A DNA stretch of 64,000 nt, taken from Bacteroidota bacterium (GTDB lineage: Bacteria; Bacteroidota; Bacteroidia; Bacteroidales; Dysgonomonadaceae). The first letter of the stretch is position 1. The number at the start of each line of letters is the position of its first letter. The stretch covers positions 62,001-126,000 of the forward strand of contig JAMNYO010000056.1 in NCBI GenBank assembly GCA_023622765.1, written 5' to 3'. Made by a program: the position numbers and the translations under genes. Positions 34,559 to 45,453 of this stretch are shown here, in pieces. The notes below the pieces were generated by a model. The model did not search any database and had not been told where the DNA came from. It saw nothing but the letters and a program-made list of their open reading frames with translations.

Positions 34559-37141
34559 ATGATTGATCAGGAAGACAGAATCATCAAGATTAACATCGAA
34601 GATGAAATGAAATCATCGTACATCGATTACTCGATGTCCGTTATCGTTTCCCGTGCGTTACCTGACGTACGGGATGGATTTAAACCAGTCCACCGGCGCA
34701 TCCTCTACGGGATGTCCGAATTGGGCAACACCGCCGATAAACCCCACAAGAAATCGGCCCGTATCGTGGGAGAGGTGCTGGGGAAATTTCACCCGCACGG
34801 CGACTCATCGGTATACAATGCGATGGTTCGCTTGGCGCAAGATTGGAGTATGCGCTATCCATTGGTAGATGGGCAAGGTAACATGGGGAGCGTGGATGGC
34901 GACAGCCCCGCGGCCATGCGGTACACTGAGGCTCGACTCAACAAGTTGGCCGAGGAGATGTTGCGCGACATCGACAAGGAAACCGTCGACTTTCAACTCA
35001 ACTTCGATGATACGCTGCAGGAGCCTACCGTCTTGCCCACACGTATTCCCAACCTGTTGATCAACGGCTCATCGGGAATCGCCGTGGGTATGGCCACCAA
35101 TATTGCCCCGCACAACCTCACTGAGTGCATCAACGGGATCATCGCGTACATTGATGATAAAGATATAGATACCAAAGGGTTAATGCATTACATCAAGGCC
35201 CCTGACTTCCCAACGGGTGCCTATATCTACGGTTACCAGGGGGTAGAAGAGGCGTTCGAGACGGGTAGGGGACGCGTGGTGATGCGAGGGAAAGCTGAAA
35301 TCGAATCGGACAAGTCACACGATAAGATCATCATCACGGAGATACCTTACTTGGTGAACAAAGCCGATCTGATTAAAAATATCGCCGATCTGGTATCGGA
35401 TAAAAAAATTGACGGCATCGCTAACGTGAACGATGAATCGGACCGTCAAGGCATGCGGATCGTGGTGGATCTCAAGCGCGACGCCAACGCGAACATTGTG
35501 CTGAACAAGCTCTACAAGCTCACCGCGCTGCAATCGTCATTTAGCGTGAACAATATTGCCCTCGTAAATGGCCGCCCTGAAACACTGAACCTCAAGAGGA
35601 TGATCGAGCTGTTCGTGGAGCATCGCATTGACGTGGTGGTGCGCCGTACGCGATTCGAATTGCGCAAAGCCGAAGAACGCGCCCATATCTTGGAGGGACT
35701 TATCATCGCATCGGATAATATCGACGAGGTAATCGCCATCATCCGGAGTTCATCTACGCCTCAAATGGCCATCCAGCGCCTGATGGAACGCTTTGAACTG
35801 TCTGAAATACAAGCCCGCGCTATCGTGGAGATGCGCCTCCGCCAGCTGACTGGCTTGGAGCAGGAGAAGCTACACGCCGAATTCGAAGAGATCCAGAAGC
35901 TTATTGCCTACCTAAACGAGATCCTCACCAATGAGGATCTCCGGATGAATGTCATCAAGGATGAGTTGATCGAGGTGCGTGATAAGTACGGTGACGAACG
36001 TCGCTCGGAGATCGTCTTTTCTGCCGAGGAGATGAACGCCGAGGATTTTTATGCCGATGATGAGATGGTAATCACCATCTCGCACATGGGGTACATCAAA
36101 CGAACCGCCCTGTCGGAGTTTCAAACACAAAACAGGGGTGGGGTGGGAGCCCGCGGTACCGATACCCGCGACGAGGACTTCGTGGAATACATCTACCCGG
36201 CCACCAACCACAACTACATGCTCTTCTTCACCCAGAAAGGGCAATGTTACTGGCTGCGGGTATTCGAAATACCGGAAGGAACCAAAAACTCGAAGGGAAG
36301 GGCTATTCAAAACCTGTTGAACATCGATCCGGATGATTCGGTAACCGCGTTTGTACGGGTGGAAAACCTTCAGGATGAGGAATATATCAACTCTAATTAC
36401 CTGCTATTCTGCACGCGTAACGGGGTTGTGAAGAAAACGCTGCTCGAAGCCTACTCCAGGCCCCGACAAAACGGTGTGATCGCGATCACCCTGCGTGATG
36501 ATGACCAGGTGATATCCGTGCGATTGACCGACGGGAAGCAGCACGTGATCCTGGCCAACAGCAACGGACGAGCCATTCGCTTCGATGAAGAGGATGTGCG
36601 ACCTATGGGAAGAACCGCTACCGGGGTGAAAGGGATAACGCTGGACGATGACGGGGAGGACGCTGTAATAGGTATGATCTGTATGACCCCAGAGTCGGAA
36701 AACACCATCTTAGTCGTATCCGAACAGGGATACGGCAAACGAACCATGCTAAATGACGAGGATGGCGAACCGGTATACCGCATCACGCGTCGAGGTGGTA
36801 AAGGGGTTAAAACCATCAACATTACAGAGAAAACGGGTAAGTTGGTGGCCATCAAAAGCGTAACGGATGATAATGATTTAATGATAATTAACAAATCGGG
36901 TATAACGATACGCGTAAAAATTTCCGATATTCGCATCATGGGACGCGTTACGCAGGGAGTCCGCTTGATTAACTTGGAAAAAAGAAACGATGAGATCGCG
37001 TCCGTTTGTAAGGTGAACGCCGAAGATAATGGTGAAGAGAACGATGCTGTAAACGTAGAAGAGTACGAGAGCGGTGAGGATAGAGATAACGTGGAGGCAG
37101 AAATGGGTGGTGATGTAAATACCGATGAGAACGTACATTAA
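34559..37141 (+). CDS. gyrA: DNA gyrase subunit A
   Basis: 860 residues. The breakage-reunion domain has catalytic Tyr122 (AMRYTEARL) and [17 protein letters not shown]. Residue numbering coincides with E. coli in the quinolone-resistance region: Ser83 is present, position 87 is Asn rather than Asp. The C-terminal beta-pinwheel contains [10 protein letters not shown], a loosened GyrA-box, and ends in an acidic tail. With GyrB it introduces negative supercoils. It has a terminator-separated start after secA, and a TPR gene follows 103 bases later. Confidence 0.98.
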   Translation: MIDQEDRIIKINIEDEMKSSYIDYSMSVIVSRALPDVRDGFKPVHRRILYGMSELGNTADKPHKKSARIVGEVLGKFHPHGDSSVYNAMVRLAQDWSMRYPLVDGQGNMGSVDGDSPAAMRYTEARLNKLAEEMLRDIDKETVDFQLNFDDTLQEPTVLPTRIPNLLINGSSGIAVGMATNIAPHNLTECINGIIAYIDDKDIDTKGLMHYIKAPDFPTGAYIYGYQGVEEAFETGRGRVVMRGKAEIESDKSHDKIIITEIPYLVNKADLIKNIADLVSDKKIDGIANVNDESDRQGMRIVVDLKRDANANIVLNKLYKLTALQSSFSVNNIALVNGRPETLNLKRMIELFVEHRIDVVVRRTRFELRKAEERAHILEGLIIASDNIDEVIAIIRSSSTPQMAIQRLMERFELSEIQARAIVEMRLRQLTGLEQEKLHAEFEEIQKLIAYLNEILTNEDLRMNVIKDELIEVRDKYGDERRSEIVFSAEEMNAEDFYADDEMVITISHMGYIKRTALSEFQTQNRGGVGARGTDTRDEDFVEYIYPATNHNYMLFFTQKGQCYWLRVFEIPEGTKNSKGRAIQNLLNIDPDDSVTAFVRVENLQDEEYINSNYLLFCTRNGVVKKTLLEAYSRPRQNGVIAITLRDDDQVISVRLTDGKQHVILANSNGRAIRFDEEDVRPMGRTATGVKGITLDDDGEDAVIGMICMTPESENTILVVSEQGYGKRTMLNDEDGEPVYRITRRGGKGVKTINITEKTGKLVAIKSVTDDNDLMIINKSGITIRVKISDIRIMGRVTQGVRLINLEKRNDEIASVCKVNAEDNGEENDAVNVEEYESGEDRDNVEAEMGGDVNTDENVH

Positions 37142-37244
37142 ACTTTTTGATTTGTAATAGTCCTAATATAGTAATCGCAACGTGCAAGCCAACGAGAAAC
37201 GCTCACGTTATAACCATAAACAGGAATTATTAAACAATTAAAAC

Positions 37245-38528
37245 ATGAATACAATGAGAAGAATTTTACTCCTAAGTATGATGGCCCTTTTTGCTACTGG
37301 CGCCCTCTTCGCACAAAAGTCGGCACTTAGAGACGCCAAAAGAGCGTTAGGAAGGGATGACTTTAATGAAGCACGCACGCTGATTCAACAAGCTGCCAAG
37401 CACGAGGAGACAGCAACGGACCCGGAAACCTGGAAGGTGATGGGTGACATTGGCAACAAAGCGTTCGATAATGAGCACGCGAAGGCAGTGCTAGGGCAGG
37501 GCGTTAACGACAAGGTGATGTTTGATGGCTTGATGGAATCATACCTGCCATACCTTAAAGCCGATTCGCTGTCTGAGATTCCCGATGCCAAAGGGCGAGT
37601 TAAAAACAGGTATCGCAAAGACATAGCCAGTATTCTAAGAGCTAACTACCCGTTTTACATCAATGGGGGAGTCTACTACAGCGAGCAGGGAGACCATAAA
37701 AAAGCGGCCGACTTCTTTGAAGTGTACTGGAATATTCCCACGCTGCCCCTTTACGATGGTCAAAAAGACGCGTTCGTTCTGGATAGCACCTACCAAACCA
37801 TCAAGTACTACGCCATCATAAGCGCTATCCAGTCTAAAGACAACGAGCGAGCGCTAAAAATGATAGAGCGGGCAGTAAACGAGCCTTTCATTGAAAATAG
37901 CACATTTGAGGAGAGTGGCCTGTACGAATTGATGGCCACCGAGTACCTCACCATGGGCGATTCGGCTAACTACCAGCGGTCATTGGAGTTGGGAGCCACC
38001 AAGTTCCCCTCTAGCAACTACTTTGTCACTAACCTTGCGAACATATTTATCCGCGGTGGCGATGGAGACAAAGCCATAAAGTACCTGGACCAAGCTATCG
38101 AGAATGATCCCGCTAATGGCTGTGACCTATATAGCGTGAAAGGCGCATTAGTAGCTGAGAAAGGTGATTTCATTGGGGCGGAAGCCGAATATAACAAGGC
38201 ACTTGAAACGGATCCCAATTGTGAAAGGGCTCTGGAGCACCTCGCGAGAAACTTCATCATTCAGGCGCAGAATTTAAAAGATGTGACAACAACGTTGACG
38301 AATAGACAACAGCAGGTAGAAAACGATAAAAAGATCGTGGATCTTTATCAATTATCTCTTCCGTTGTTGGAAAAGCTGGAAAAACTGCTCAAAGAGCGTA
38401 GTGCCACGGAAAGAGAAATTAATAATGTGCTGTTACTGCTTAGGAACGTGTATTACAACTTGAGCGTTCTGGGAGTCGACAAGTCAAAGGAACTGGAGAC
38501 AGTAGAAAGTCAACTTGACCTTGAGTAG
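37245..38528 (+). CDS. Tetratricopeptide-repeat protein, exported
   Basis: 427 residues with a signal peptide (LLLSMMALFATGALFAQ). Several TPR-like helix pairs are visible: LRDAKRALGRDDFNEARTLIQQA, GDHKKAADFFEVYWN, DGDKAIKYLDQAIENDPANG, KGDFIGAEAEYNKALETDPNCERALEHL (described in parts). The C-terminal part is a charged coiled coil. TPR proteins scaffold complexes; here location is periplasmic or outer-membrane-associated. The same position after gyrA is occupied by a TPR gene in other Bacteroidales as far as I recall. Specific role unknown. A strong terminator follows. Confidence 0.88.
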   Translation: MNTMRRILLLSMMALFATGALFAQKSALRDAKRALGRDDFNEARTLIQQAAKHEETATDPETWKVMGDIGNKAFDNEHAKAVLGQGVNDKVMFDGLMESYLPYLKADSLSEIPDAKGRVKNRYRKDIASILRANYPFYINGGVYYSEQGDHKKAADFFEVYWNIPTLPLYDGQKDAFVLDSTYQTIKYYAIISAIQSKDNERALKMIERAVNEPFIENSTFEESGLYELMATEYLTMGDSANYQRSLELGATKFPSSNYFVTNLANIFIRGGDGDKAIKYLDQAIENDPANGCDLYSVKGALVAEKGDFIGAEAEYNKALETDPNCERALEHLARNFIIQAQNLKDVTTTLTNRQQQVENDKKIVDLYQLSLPLLEKLEKLLKERSATEREINNVLLLLRNVYYNLSVLGVDKSKELETVESQLDLE

Positions 38529-38574
38529 CAGATATTCGAATAAACTGTCCATGCTTCCTTAGTGGATGTGTCGA

Positions 38575-38612
38575 GAGGGAAATAGTTAAACACTGTTTCC
38601 CTCGTTTATTTT
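38575..38612 (+). terminator. Terminator after the TPR gene
   Basis: Perfect 8-bp stem GAGGGAAA / TTTCCCTC (38575-38582 and 38596-38603) with a 13-base loop, then GTTTATTTT. Confidence 0.8.
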
Positions 38613-38930
38613 AAGTCATTTTTTTAAATAAAAGTAGTAGGGAAGAGAAAATACTTTTTCACTCATATATTCAACCCAGCTATTAAACATAATAGTAATT
38701 ATAGGAATTCAGGCTATTCAAAATCGGTTGAGCCGTAATATTCCGTATGAATGACTTTTACATGTAGAAACAATTTTGTCAGTGAAGTGAATCGTACAGG
38801 TATTCCGATCTTTTTTTGTATTTTTGTGAACAGGAAATTTCTCATTGAAAGCAGCACTTATTAAATGTAAAAGCGCAAGTTGATAGCAATGTGCTATATT
38901 ATTCGGAATAAAAGAAGAACATGAATAAGT
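38613..38930. other. AT-rich intergenic region with the purM promoter
   Basis: No coding frame or repeat is supported here. TATTTTTG at 38819-38826 is the best promoter box, about 105 bases before the purM start. Confidence 0.6.
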
Positions 38931-39962
38931 ATGGTAACGACCCAACGATATGATCAGCGCGGTGTTTCCGCAACGAAGGAAGAGGTACACGCGGCGATTA
39001 AGAATAGCGATAAAGGATTGTATCCCAATGCTTTTTGTAAGATTATCCCGGATTAGGACGACCTGCTATGCGTGGGTGCCACGGACAATATCCTGGTTTC
39101 TTCCACCATTGGCCGCAATAAGAACCTTATCCCAGGAGAGGTAATTGCAGCTATTATCAATGGAACCAACGAGTTATGTGAAAAGCTGACGGCTATGGGC
39201 GTGCGTGTCTACCCCACCGGCGGGGAGACGGCCGACGTGGGTGACCTGGTACGCACCATCATCGTGGATAGCACGGTGACCTGTAGGATGAGGCGTGCCG
39301 ATGTGATCGATAATGCCCGCATAGAAGCGGGTAACGTGATCGTGGGGCTCTCCTCATCGGGACAAGCCACCTACGAGAAGGAGTACAACGGCGGGATGGG
39401 CAGCAACGGGCTCACCTCGGCACGCCATGACCTGTTCTCGCACTACTTGGCAGCTAAATACCCGGAAAGTTACGACCCATCCATCCCTGAGCACCTGGTC
39501 TACTCCGGCAACCTGAAGTTGACAGAAACCATCGAAGGGCTTGGTATTGATGCCGGAAAGCTGGTACTATCCCCTACCCGCACCTATGCTCCGATTATAT
39601 CACTGATTCTAAAAGAGTTAAGAGGAAAAATTAACGGAATGGTTCACTGTTCCGGTGGTGCACAAACCAAGGTGTTACACTTTTTACAGGATGGCTTGCG
39701 GGCGGTTAAAAACAACCTGTTCCCCACCCCTCCACTCTTTCAACTTATCCAGGAACAGTCGCAAACCGACTGGAAAGAGATGTACCGGGTATTCAACATG
39801 GGGCACCGCATGGAGCTGTACCTGCCCGAGGCGTACGCCCGGCAGGTTATCGATATATCTCGCTCGTTTAACGTGGATGCGCGAATCGTGGGACACGTTG
39901 AAAAGTCGGACAAAAAAGAGGTGCGTATAGAGAGCAAACAGGGTCAGTTCAGTTATATGTAA
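38931..39962 (+). pseudogene. purM: purM (AIR synthase) with internal deletion and premature stop
   Basis: The N-terminal 41 codons from ATG 38931 read as a normal Bacteroidetes PurM (RYDQRGVSATKEEVH, DKGLYPNAFCKIIPD), then a TAG stop at 39054-39056. The same frame resumes at once with DDLLCVGATDNIL and continues to the normal end (VGHVEKSDKKEVRIE). From my recollection of the family about 49 residues are missing at the junction, including the HADGAGTK loop that binds substrate and ATP. A GTG at 39072 could start a 296-residue fragment, but it lacks that site. PurM closes the imidazole ring in purine synthesis, so the pathway would be blocked unless another copy exists or the deletion is an assembly artefact. 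Confidence 0.85.
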
Positions 39963-40055
39963 ACCGTTCTTGTGCAGGATTTATTCAGCCGTTAGCACCG
40001 TGCAAGTCGCTATATTACAAGGAGCTTACCGTTGCCCTAAACAACTAACAAAAAG

Positions 40056-41141
40056 ATGTCAGAAAATTCATTGCTAGAAAAATTACAACACCTGGTCGCC
40101 CGTTTCGAAGAGGTGGGCACGCTGATCTCGGATCCCTCCGTGATTGCCGATATGGATAGGTACGTGAAGCTGAACAAGGAGTACAGCGACCTGCAGAAGA
40201 TCGTTGACGCGAGAAACGAATATAAGTCAGCCCTCGACAGCATCACCGAGGCAAAGGGCATCCTCGAAAACGAATCGGATACCGACCTGCGGCAACTGGC
40301 TCAGGATGAGCTGACGCTGCACAGCGACAGGATTCCCGAACTTGAGGAGGAGATCAAGCTGCTGCTTATTCCAGCCGATCCGGAAGATGCTAAAAACGCG
40401 GTGATGGAGATTCGTGCCGGTACCGGTGGTGATGAGGCATCGATTTTCGCGGGTGACCTCTATAAAATGTATACCCGCTACTGCGAGGGCAAAGGATGGA
40501 ACACGGAGGTGGTTAGCTACACCGAAGGAACAGCGGGTGGCTATAAAGAGATTATCTTCACCGTGACCGGAACCGACGTGTACGGAACGTTGAAGTATGA
40601 ATCGGGGGTACACCGGGTACAACGGGTACCCCAAACCGAAACGCAAGGGCGTGTTCACACCTCGGCGGCCACGGTGGCCGTGTTGCCCGAGGCGGAGGAG
40701 TTTGACGTGGAGCTCAACCCGGCCGATATCGATTTCCAGACCGCGCGCTCAAGCGGTGCCGGTGGCCAGCACGTGAACAAGGTGGAGACCAAGGTGCAAC
40801 TCACCCATAGGCCAACGGGAATCGTGGTGGTCTGCCAGGAGGGACGGTCGCAAGTGAAAAACCGGGAGACCGCCATGCAGATGCTTCGAGCCCGGCTATA
40901 CGATATGGAGCTTACCAAGCGTCAAGGCGATATCGCATCCCGAAGGAGGACGATGGTATCCACGGGCGACCGGTCGGCAAAGATCCGCACCTACAATTAC
41001 CCACAGGGTCGCATCACCGACCACCGCATTAACTACACCATCTACAACCTTCCCGCGTTCATGAACGGGGAGATTCAAGAGGTAATCGACCGACTCATGG
41101 TGACCGAAAATGCCGAAAAAATGAAAGAGGCGAAACTATGA
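40056..41141 (+). CDS. prfA: Peptide chain release factor 1
   Basis: 361 residues, full length. The GGQ motif that triggers peptide release is in [18 protein letters not shown] (described by its core GAGGQHVNK), and the stop-codon recognition segment lies earlier, near [18 protein letters not shown]. It releases peptides at UAA and UAG. The pyrF start overlaps its stop by four bases (ATGA), indicating a coupled operon after purM, as in other Bacteroidales. Confidence 0.98.
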   Translation: MSENSLLEKLQHLVARFEEVGTLISDPSVIADMDRYVKLNKEYSDLQKIVDARNEYKSALDSITEAKGILENESDTDLRQLAQDELTLHSDRIPELEEEIKLLLIPADPEDAKNAVMEIRAGTGGDEASIFAGDLYKMYTRYCEGKGWNTEVVSYTEGTAGGYKEIIFTVTGTDVYGTLKYESGVHRVQRVPQTETQGRVHTSAATVAVLPEAEEFDVELNPADIDFQTARSSGAGGQHVNKVETKVQLTHRPTGIVVVCQEGRSQVKNRETAMQMLRARLYDMELTKRQGDIASRRRTMVSTGDRSAKIRTYNYPQGRITDHRINYTIYNLPAFMNGEIQEVIDRLMVTENAEKMKEAKL

Positions 41142-41962
41142 CCAAACAACAACTTATTGAACAGGTAAATCAGAAACAATCCTTCCTCTGCGTGGGGTTG
41201 GATACAGATAGGAAAAAGATACCGCGACACCTCCTGGAGATGGAGGACCCCATCTACGAGTTCAACAAGTCGATCATCGATGCCACCGCGCCCTACTGCG
41301 TGGCTTTCAAGCCCAACCTAGCCTTTTACGAAAGCGAAGGTACCGCGGGGTGGATGTCACTGGAGAAAACCATAGCCTATATCCGTCAACACTACCCCGA
41401 GCAGTTTATCATTGCCGACGCTAAACGGGGCGATATAGGCAACACGAGCGAGATGTACGCCCGGACCTTCTACGAGAAGCTAAAGGCCGACGCGGTGACG
41501 GTAGCCCCCTACATGGGTGAAGATAGCGTAAAGCCGTTCCTGAACCAACCGGGGCGGTGGGTAGTGCTGCTAGCCCTCACCAGCAATAAGGGATCGTTAG
41601 ATTTCCAACTGACCGCCGATGCAAACGGTGAACGGCTCTTCGAGAAAGTACTACGTGTATCCCAAGAGTGGGCGTCGAACGAGCAGATGATGTACGTGGT
41701 GGGTGCCACACAAGGGAATCGGTTTAAAGAGGTGCGGAAAATCGCTCCTCACCACTTCCTGCTGGTCCCCGGCGTGGGTGCTCAAGGCGGCTCCCTTGAA
41801 GAGGTGTGTCGATACGGTATGAACCGGGAGTGCGGACTGCTGGTCAACTCCTCCAGGGCGATCATCTACGCCGATCAAGGGACAGGGTTCGCACATGCTG
41901 CAGCGGATGAGGCGGTCAAGTTGCAGAAGGAAATGCAAGCGATGTTGCAAAAGTACCTCTAA
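41138..41962 (+). CDS. pyrF: Orotidine 5'-phosphate decarboxylase, long type
   Basis: 274 residues, the longer type-2 form rather than the ~235-residue E. coli type. The catalytic Asp-Lys-Asp set is in [18 protein letters not shown], the N-terminal [14 protein letters not shown] and the phosphate-gripping [10 protein letters not shown] loop are present. It converts OMP to UMP. It overlaps prfA by four bases. The next gene, 99 bases on, is an HD-domain protein, probably separately expressed. Confidence 0.96.
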   Translation: MTKQQLIEQVNQKQSFLCVGLDTDRKKIPRHLLEMEDPIYEFNKSIIDATAPYCVAFKPNLAFYESEGTAGWMSLEKTIAYIRQHYPEQFIIADAKRGDIGNTSEMYARTFYEKLKADAVTVAPYMGEDSVKPFLNQPGRWVVLLALTSNKGSLDFQLTADANGERLFEKVLRVSQEWASNEQMMYVVGATQGNRFKEVRKIAPHHFLLVPGVGAQGGSLEEVCRYGMNRECGLLVNSSRAIIYADQGTGFAHAAADEAVKLQKEMQAMLQKYL

Positions 41963-42061
41963 TTTTGTGACAAGACTTTTCAACTCATCCAGTTCTTGTT
42001 CGCTAGAGTATCATTTATCTGAAGGCCAACTAATTGCAACAACATTGAAAGTACTTGAACC

Positions 42062-43285
42062 ATGCCTCCAAAGCGAAAAATAATCAACGACCCGGTCTTC
42101 GGGTTTATCACGATACCGAATGACTTCGTCTATAATATCATCCAACACCCTTTTCTGCAGCGCCTAAACCGCATCCGGCAGTTGGGACTGACATCGTTCG
42201 TCTACCCTGGTGCACAACATACCCGCTTTCATCACTCCCTCGGGGCTATGTTCTTGATGGGTGAAGCACTAAAGACACTCAAGGAGAAAGGACACGAGAT
42301 CACCGAGGAGGAGAGAAACGGGGCTCTGGCAGCCATCTTGATGCACGATATCGGGCACGGTCCCTTTTCGCACGTGTTGGAACACACCTTAGTAACACAC
42401 GTTCAGCACGAGACCCTGTCACTCCTCCTAATGAAACAGATGAATGAAGAGGTTAACGGGGCCTTGCAAACCACCATCGATATCTTTACCAACAACTATC
42501 CCAAACGATTCCTCCACCAGTTGGTGAGCGGACAGCTGGACATGGACCGCCTCGACTACCTACGGCGTGACAGTTTCTTTACCGGCGTAAGTGAAGGGAA
42601 TATCGGATCAGCACGTATCATCAAGATGCTCGACGTGAAAGACGACCAACTGGTGGTCGAGTCAAAAGGAATCTACTCCATAGAAAACTTCCTAATGTCG
42701 AGACGGTTAATGTTCTGGCAAGTCTACCTGCACAAAACCGCTGTCGCCGCGGAGAAGATGATGATCAACACGCTAAAACGAGCCAAAGAGCTGAGCATGA
42801 GAGGAAAACATCTCTTCGCCTCCCCCGCCCTCTCCTACTTCTTGAGGAACGAAACCACCCTTTCCGACTTCGAAAACCACGGTGAAGCGCTACAGCATTT
42901 CGCCCTCCTTGATGACAACGACCTCTGGTCGGCTCTAAAAGTCTGGGCATCACACGGCGACACTGTCCTACGGGTATTGAGCGAGGGAATGATAAACCGG
43001 AAACTCTTCAAAATCGAGATAACGGAAGATGAGGTCGAACCAGAGAGGATTAAACAACAGTTGGAATATTATACGCGAAAGTTCAACGTTTCGGAACATG
43101 AGGCTGGCTATTTCCTGGCATCGGATTGCATGGCGACCGACATGTACAATAAAGAGGATGACAGCATCGGGATCCTTTACAAGGACGGCAGCGTGAAAGA
43201 TATCTCCAAAGCTTCCGATATGCTCAATATTGAGCTGCTATCGAAAAGAGTGGAAAAACATTACTTCGCGTACTTGCGGGGGTAA
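42062..43285 (+). CDS. HD-domain phosphohydrolase (COG1078, dNTPase-like)
   Basis: 407 residues. The N-terminus has NDPVFGFITIPNDFVYNIIQHP, typical of this HD family, then TRFHHSLGAMFLM and AAILMHDIGHGPFSHVLEHT, giving the H...HD...D metal ligands (final Asp in DRLDYLRRDSFF). The family is related to SAMHD1/dGTPases and may remove phosphate from nucleotides; the true substrate is not known. Located between pyrF and a low-molecular-weight phosphatase. Confidence 0.92.
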   Translation: MPPKRKIINDPVFGFITIPNDFVYNIIQHPFLQRLNRIRQLGLTSFVYPGAQHTRFHHSLGAMFLMGEALKTLKEKGHEITEEERNGALAAILMHDIGHGPFSHVLEHTLVTHVQHETLSLLLMKQMNEEVNGALQTTIDIFTNNYPKRFLHQLVSGQLDMDRLDYLRRDSFFTGVSEGNIGSARIIKMLDVKDDQLVVESKGIYSIENFLMSRRLMFWQVYLHKTAVAAEKMMINTLKRAKELSMRGKHLFASPALSYFLRNETTLSDFENHGEALQHFALLDDNDLWSALKVWASHGDTVLRVLSEGMINRKLFKIEITEDEVEPERIKQQLEYYTRKFNVSEHEAGYFLASDCMATDMYNKEDDSIGILYKDGSVKDISKASDMLNIELLSKRVEKHYFAYLRG

Positions 43286-43330
43286 TTCACTTCTCCCGTG
43301 CCGTGGTTACGAAAAAACCAATAGTGATAG

Positions 43331-43362
43331 TTTGGGGACTTCGTGTAATTCCACTATCTTCG
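43331..43362 (+). promoter_or_regulatory. Promoter of the LMW phosphatase gene
   Basis: TTTG at 43331-43334, exactly 20 bases, then TATCTTCG at 43355-43362; a good match to the Bacteroidetes promoter, 29 bases before the start codon. Confidence 0.75.
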
Positions 43363-43391
43363 CAGAAATTTTGTTAAGGTTATCCTAAAAA

Positions 43392-43904
43392 ATGAGACAT
43401 CCCAATAATAGAGAAGATAAGAAAGTACGGGTACTCTTCGTCTGCCTCGGGAACATATGTCGTTCACCGGCTGCCGAGGGTATCATGAAACAATTGGTGG
43501 AAGATAATGAGTTGCAGGATTTCATTGAGGTAGAATCCGCCGGAACCTCCGGGTGGCACGAAGGTGATCTGCCGGATGAGCGTATGCGGGCACATGGTGC
43601 AAAAAGAGACTACGACTTTAACAGCCGGGCACGCCAGTTAAGGAAGAGTGACCTCGATAGATTTGATTACATCATCGTAATGGACAACAGCAACTATACC
43701 AATGTAAAGTCGCTGGCATCTACCAAAGAACAGCTGGATAAGATCTATATGATGACCGATTTTTCGCAACTGTACAGACACGATCAAGTTCCAGACCCCT
43801 ATTACGGTGGTGCATCAGGATTCGAACTGGTACTTGACCTTCTTGAAGACGCGACCGAGGGACTGTTGCAAGCCATCAAGGAGAAACACACTTTTACCTA
43901 CTAA
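43392..43904 (+). CDS. Low-molecular-weight protein tyrosine phosphatase
   Basis: 170 residues. The phosphate loop VCLGNICRSPAAEG holds the CX5RS motif near residue 20, and the general acid Asp is in VPDPYYGG near 137. Such phosphatases dephosphorylate tyrosine on proteins, often kinases of capsule synthesis, though no such genes are near. A basic leader (MRHPNNREDKK) precedes the first strand; an internal start is not available. Its stop overlaps the convergent DUF4332 gene tail by four bases. Confidence 0.95.
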   Translation: MRHPNNREDKKVRVLFVCLGNICRSPAAEGIMKQLVEDNELQDFIEVESAGTSGWHEGDLPDERMRAHGAKRDYDFNSRARQLRKSDLDRFDYIIVMDNSNYTNVKSLASTKEQLDKIYMMTDFSQLYRHDQVPDPYYGGASGFELVLDLLEDATEGLLQAIKEKHTFTY

Positions 43905-44308
43905 TAGGTCATTTTTGGTTCCAGCTTGCCCGCTTCGGCAATCATTTCCGCTACCTGGTCTTGGGAAGGTAAGCGACGAACCAGCTTCTTCTCCTCGTTC
44001 ACCTCTTGAATCTTGACATAGAGGTTCTCAGGGTTCCTATTGCGCAGCTCCTTCACGGTGTCTACACCGGCTGCCTCCAGCAGTTCAGAGAACTGAGGAC
44101 CTACACCGTTAATACGGAACAGGTCCGCATGGTTCGTCCACCTTAAAATCAACTTCTCATCGATACCGGTCTTCTCGGCAAGGGCTACCCGACCCGCTTT
44201 TGCGGCGCACCTCTCAAGCAGTTCATCGACCTTGTTCACGCCAGCGGCCTTTAACTTCTCCCCATACACGGGGCCAATGCCTTCAATCTCTTCAATTTTA
44301 TAAGCCAT
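43901..44308 (-). CDS. DUF4332 helix-hairpin-helix protein
   Basis: 135 residues from ATG 44308; the longer frame adds an unlikely hydrophobic leader (MSILLKLNIF). Two helix-hairpin-helix repeats are visible: EEIEGIGPVYGEKLKAAGV and NGVGPQFSELLEAAGVDT, each with the Gly-x-Gly-Pro turn. DUF4332 proteins are thought to bind DNA or act as adaptor domains; the function is unknown. Tail-to-tail with the phosphatase gene; downstream of prs on the same strand but 143 bases apart. Confidence 0.88.
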   Translation of the reverse strand: MAYKIEEIEGIGPVYGEKLKAAGVNKVDELLERCAAKAGRVALAEKTGIDEKLILRWTNHADLFRINGVGPQFSELLEAAGVDTVKELRNRNPENLYVKIQEVNEEKKLVRRLPSQDQVAEMIAEAGKLEPKMTY

Positions 44309-44451
44309 AATAAAAATATTAAGTTTTAGTAATATACTCATGCAAACCTACAAAAATAATGGCAACGTCCTCTGTTCATCCATAGAAAAACCGAAAAGTG
44401 GGGAAAAATTCCATGGTTGTTAATGAATGTGAATAAAAAGGGAAATTGTTG

Positions 44452-45393
44452 CTAAATCACGTAGAGGGAGCTAATCGATTCGTTGTTGCAGACCCGCATG
44501 ATCGAATCGGCAAACATGGGTGCAACGGAAAGGATCTTCACTTTTTCCGATTTTTTCGAATAGGGAATACTGTCGGTAAAGATAATCTCCTTCAGGCTCG
44601 AATTATTGACCCTTTCTGATGCGGGGTCAGACATCACGGCGTGACTTGCAATGGCCCGTACCGAGTTGGCACCATTCGCCGTTAGCAGATCAGCCGCTTT
44701 CGTAATCGTGCCAGCCGTATCCACGATATCATCGATGAGCAGCACATCCATACCTTCCACGTCACCAATAATCTGCATCTCCGATACCACGTTGGCTTTC
44801 TTCCGAAGCTTATAACAGATAACCATGGGGCAACCCAAATATTTTGAATACGCGCTGGCACGCTTGGTCCCCCCCACATCGGGTGTTGCGATAACCAAGT
44901 TGTTGGATTCCCTCTTCAGCTCGTCCAGGTAATCCACGAAAACCCGGGACGCGTAGAGGTGATCCACCGGCACATCAAAGAAACCCTGTATCTGGTCAGC
45001 GTGCAAATCCATGGTTATCAGTCGGTTTATACCTGCCGCGCTCAACATATCCGCGATTAACTTAGCCCCGATACTTACCCGCGGCTTATCCTTCCTATCT
45101 TGCCTTGCCCAACCAAAGTAGGGTATTACGGCCACGATAGATTTAGCTGAAGCGCGTTTGGCTGCATCAATCATCAACAACAACTCCATCAGGTTGTCGG
45201 AATTGGGAAAGGTAGATTGAATCAAGAACACCTGTCTGCCTCGTATCGACTCCTCGTAGGAGACGGAAAACTCGCCATCGGCAAAATGTTCGATAATCAT
45301 GTTCCCGAGCGGACATCCTAAACTGGCACACACCTTTTCGGCGAAGTAGCGCGACTTGGTTCCTGAGAAAATTTTAAACGGTCTATCCTGCAT
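44452..45393 (-). CDS. prs: Ribose-phosphate pyrophosphokinase
   Basis: 313 residues. Blocks: FSGTKSRYFAEKV at the N-terminus, the flexible loop YFGWARQDRKDKPR, metal/ribose-binding DLHADQIQGFFDVPVDHLYA (core DLHADQIQGFF) and the PRPP loop VLLIDDIVDTAGTI. It makes PRPP from ribose-5-phosphate and ATP, supplying the purine, pyrimidine and histidine pathways (purB, purM, pyrF in this window). It stands alone on the minus strand with a 60-base gap to the amylase gene upstream. Confidence 0.97.
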   Translation of the reverse strand: MQDRPFKIFSGTKSRYFAEKVCASLGCPLGNMIIEHFADGEFSVSYEESIRGRQVFLIQSTFPNSDNLMELLLMIDAAKRASAKSIVAVIPYFGWARQDRKDKPRVSIGAKLIADMLSAAGINRLITMDLHADQIQGFFDVPVDHLYASRVFVDYLDELKRESNNLVIATPDVGGTKRASAYSKYLGCPMVICYKLRKKANVVSEMQIIGDVEGMDVLLIDDIVDTAGTITKAADLLTANGANSVRAIASHAVMSDPASERVNNSSLKEIIFTDSIPYSKKSEKVKILSVAPMFADSIMRVCNNESISSLYVI

Positions 45394-45453
45394 GGCAATT
45401 TTTAATTATTAACGTTTCAACAAAAATACAAAATAATGTTCATTAATGAACTC

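Noticed and set aside
39072..39962. A functional short PurM starting at GTG 39072
   Set aside because: It would lack the DGAGTK loop required for substrate and ATP binding, and the upstream N-terminal codons are still preserved in the same frame, as expected for a damaged full-length gene.
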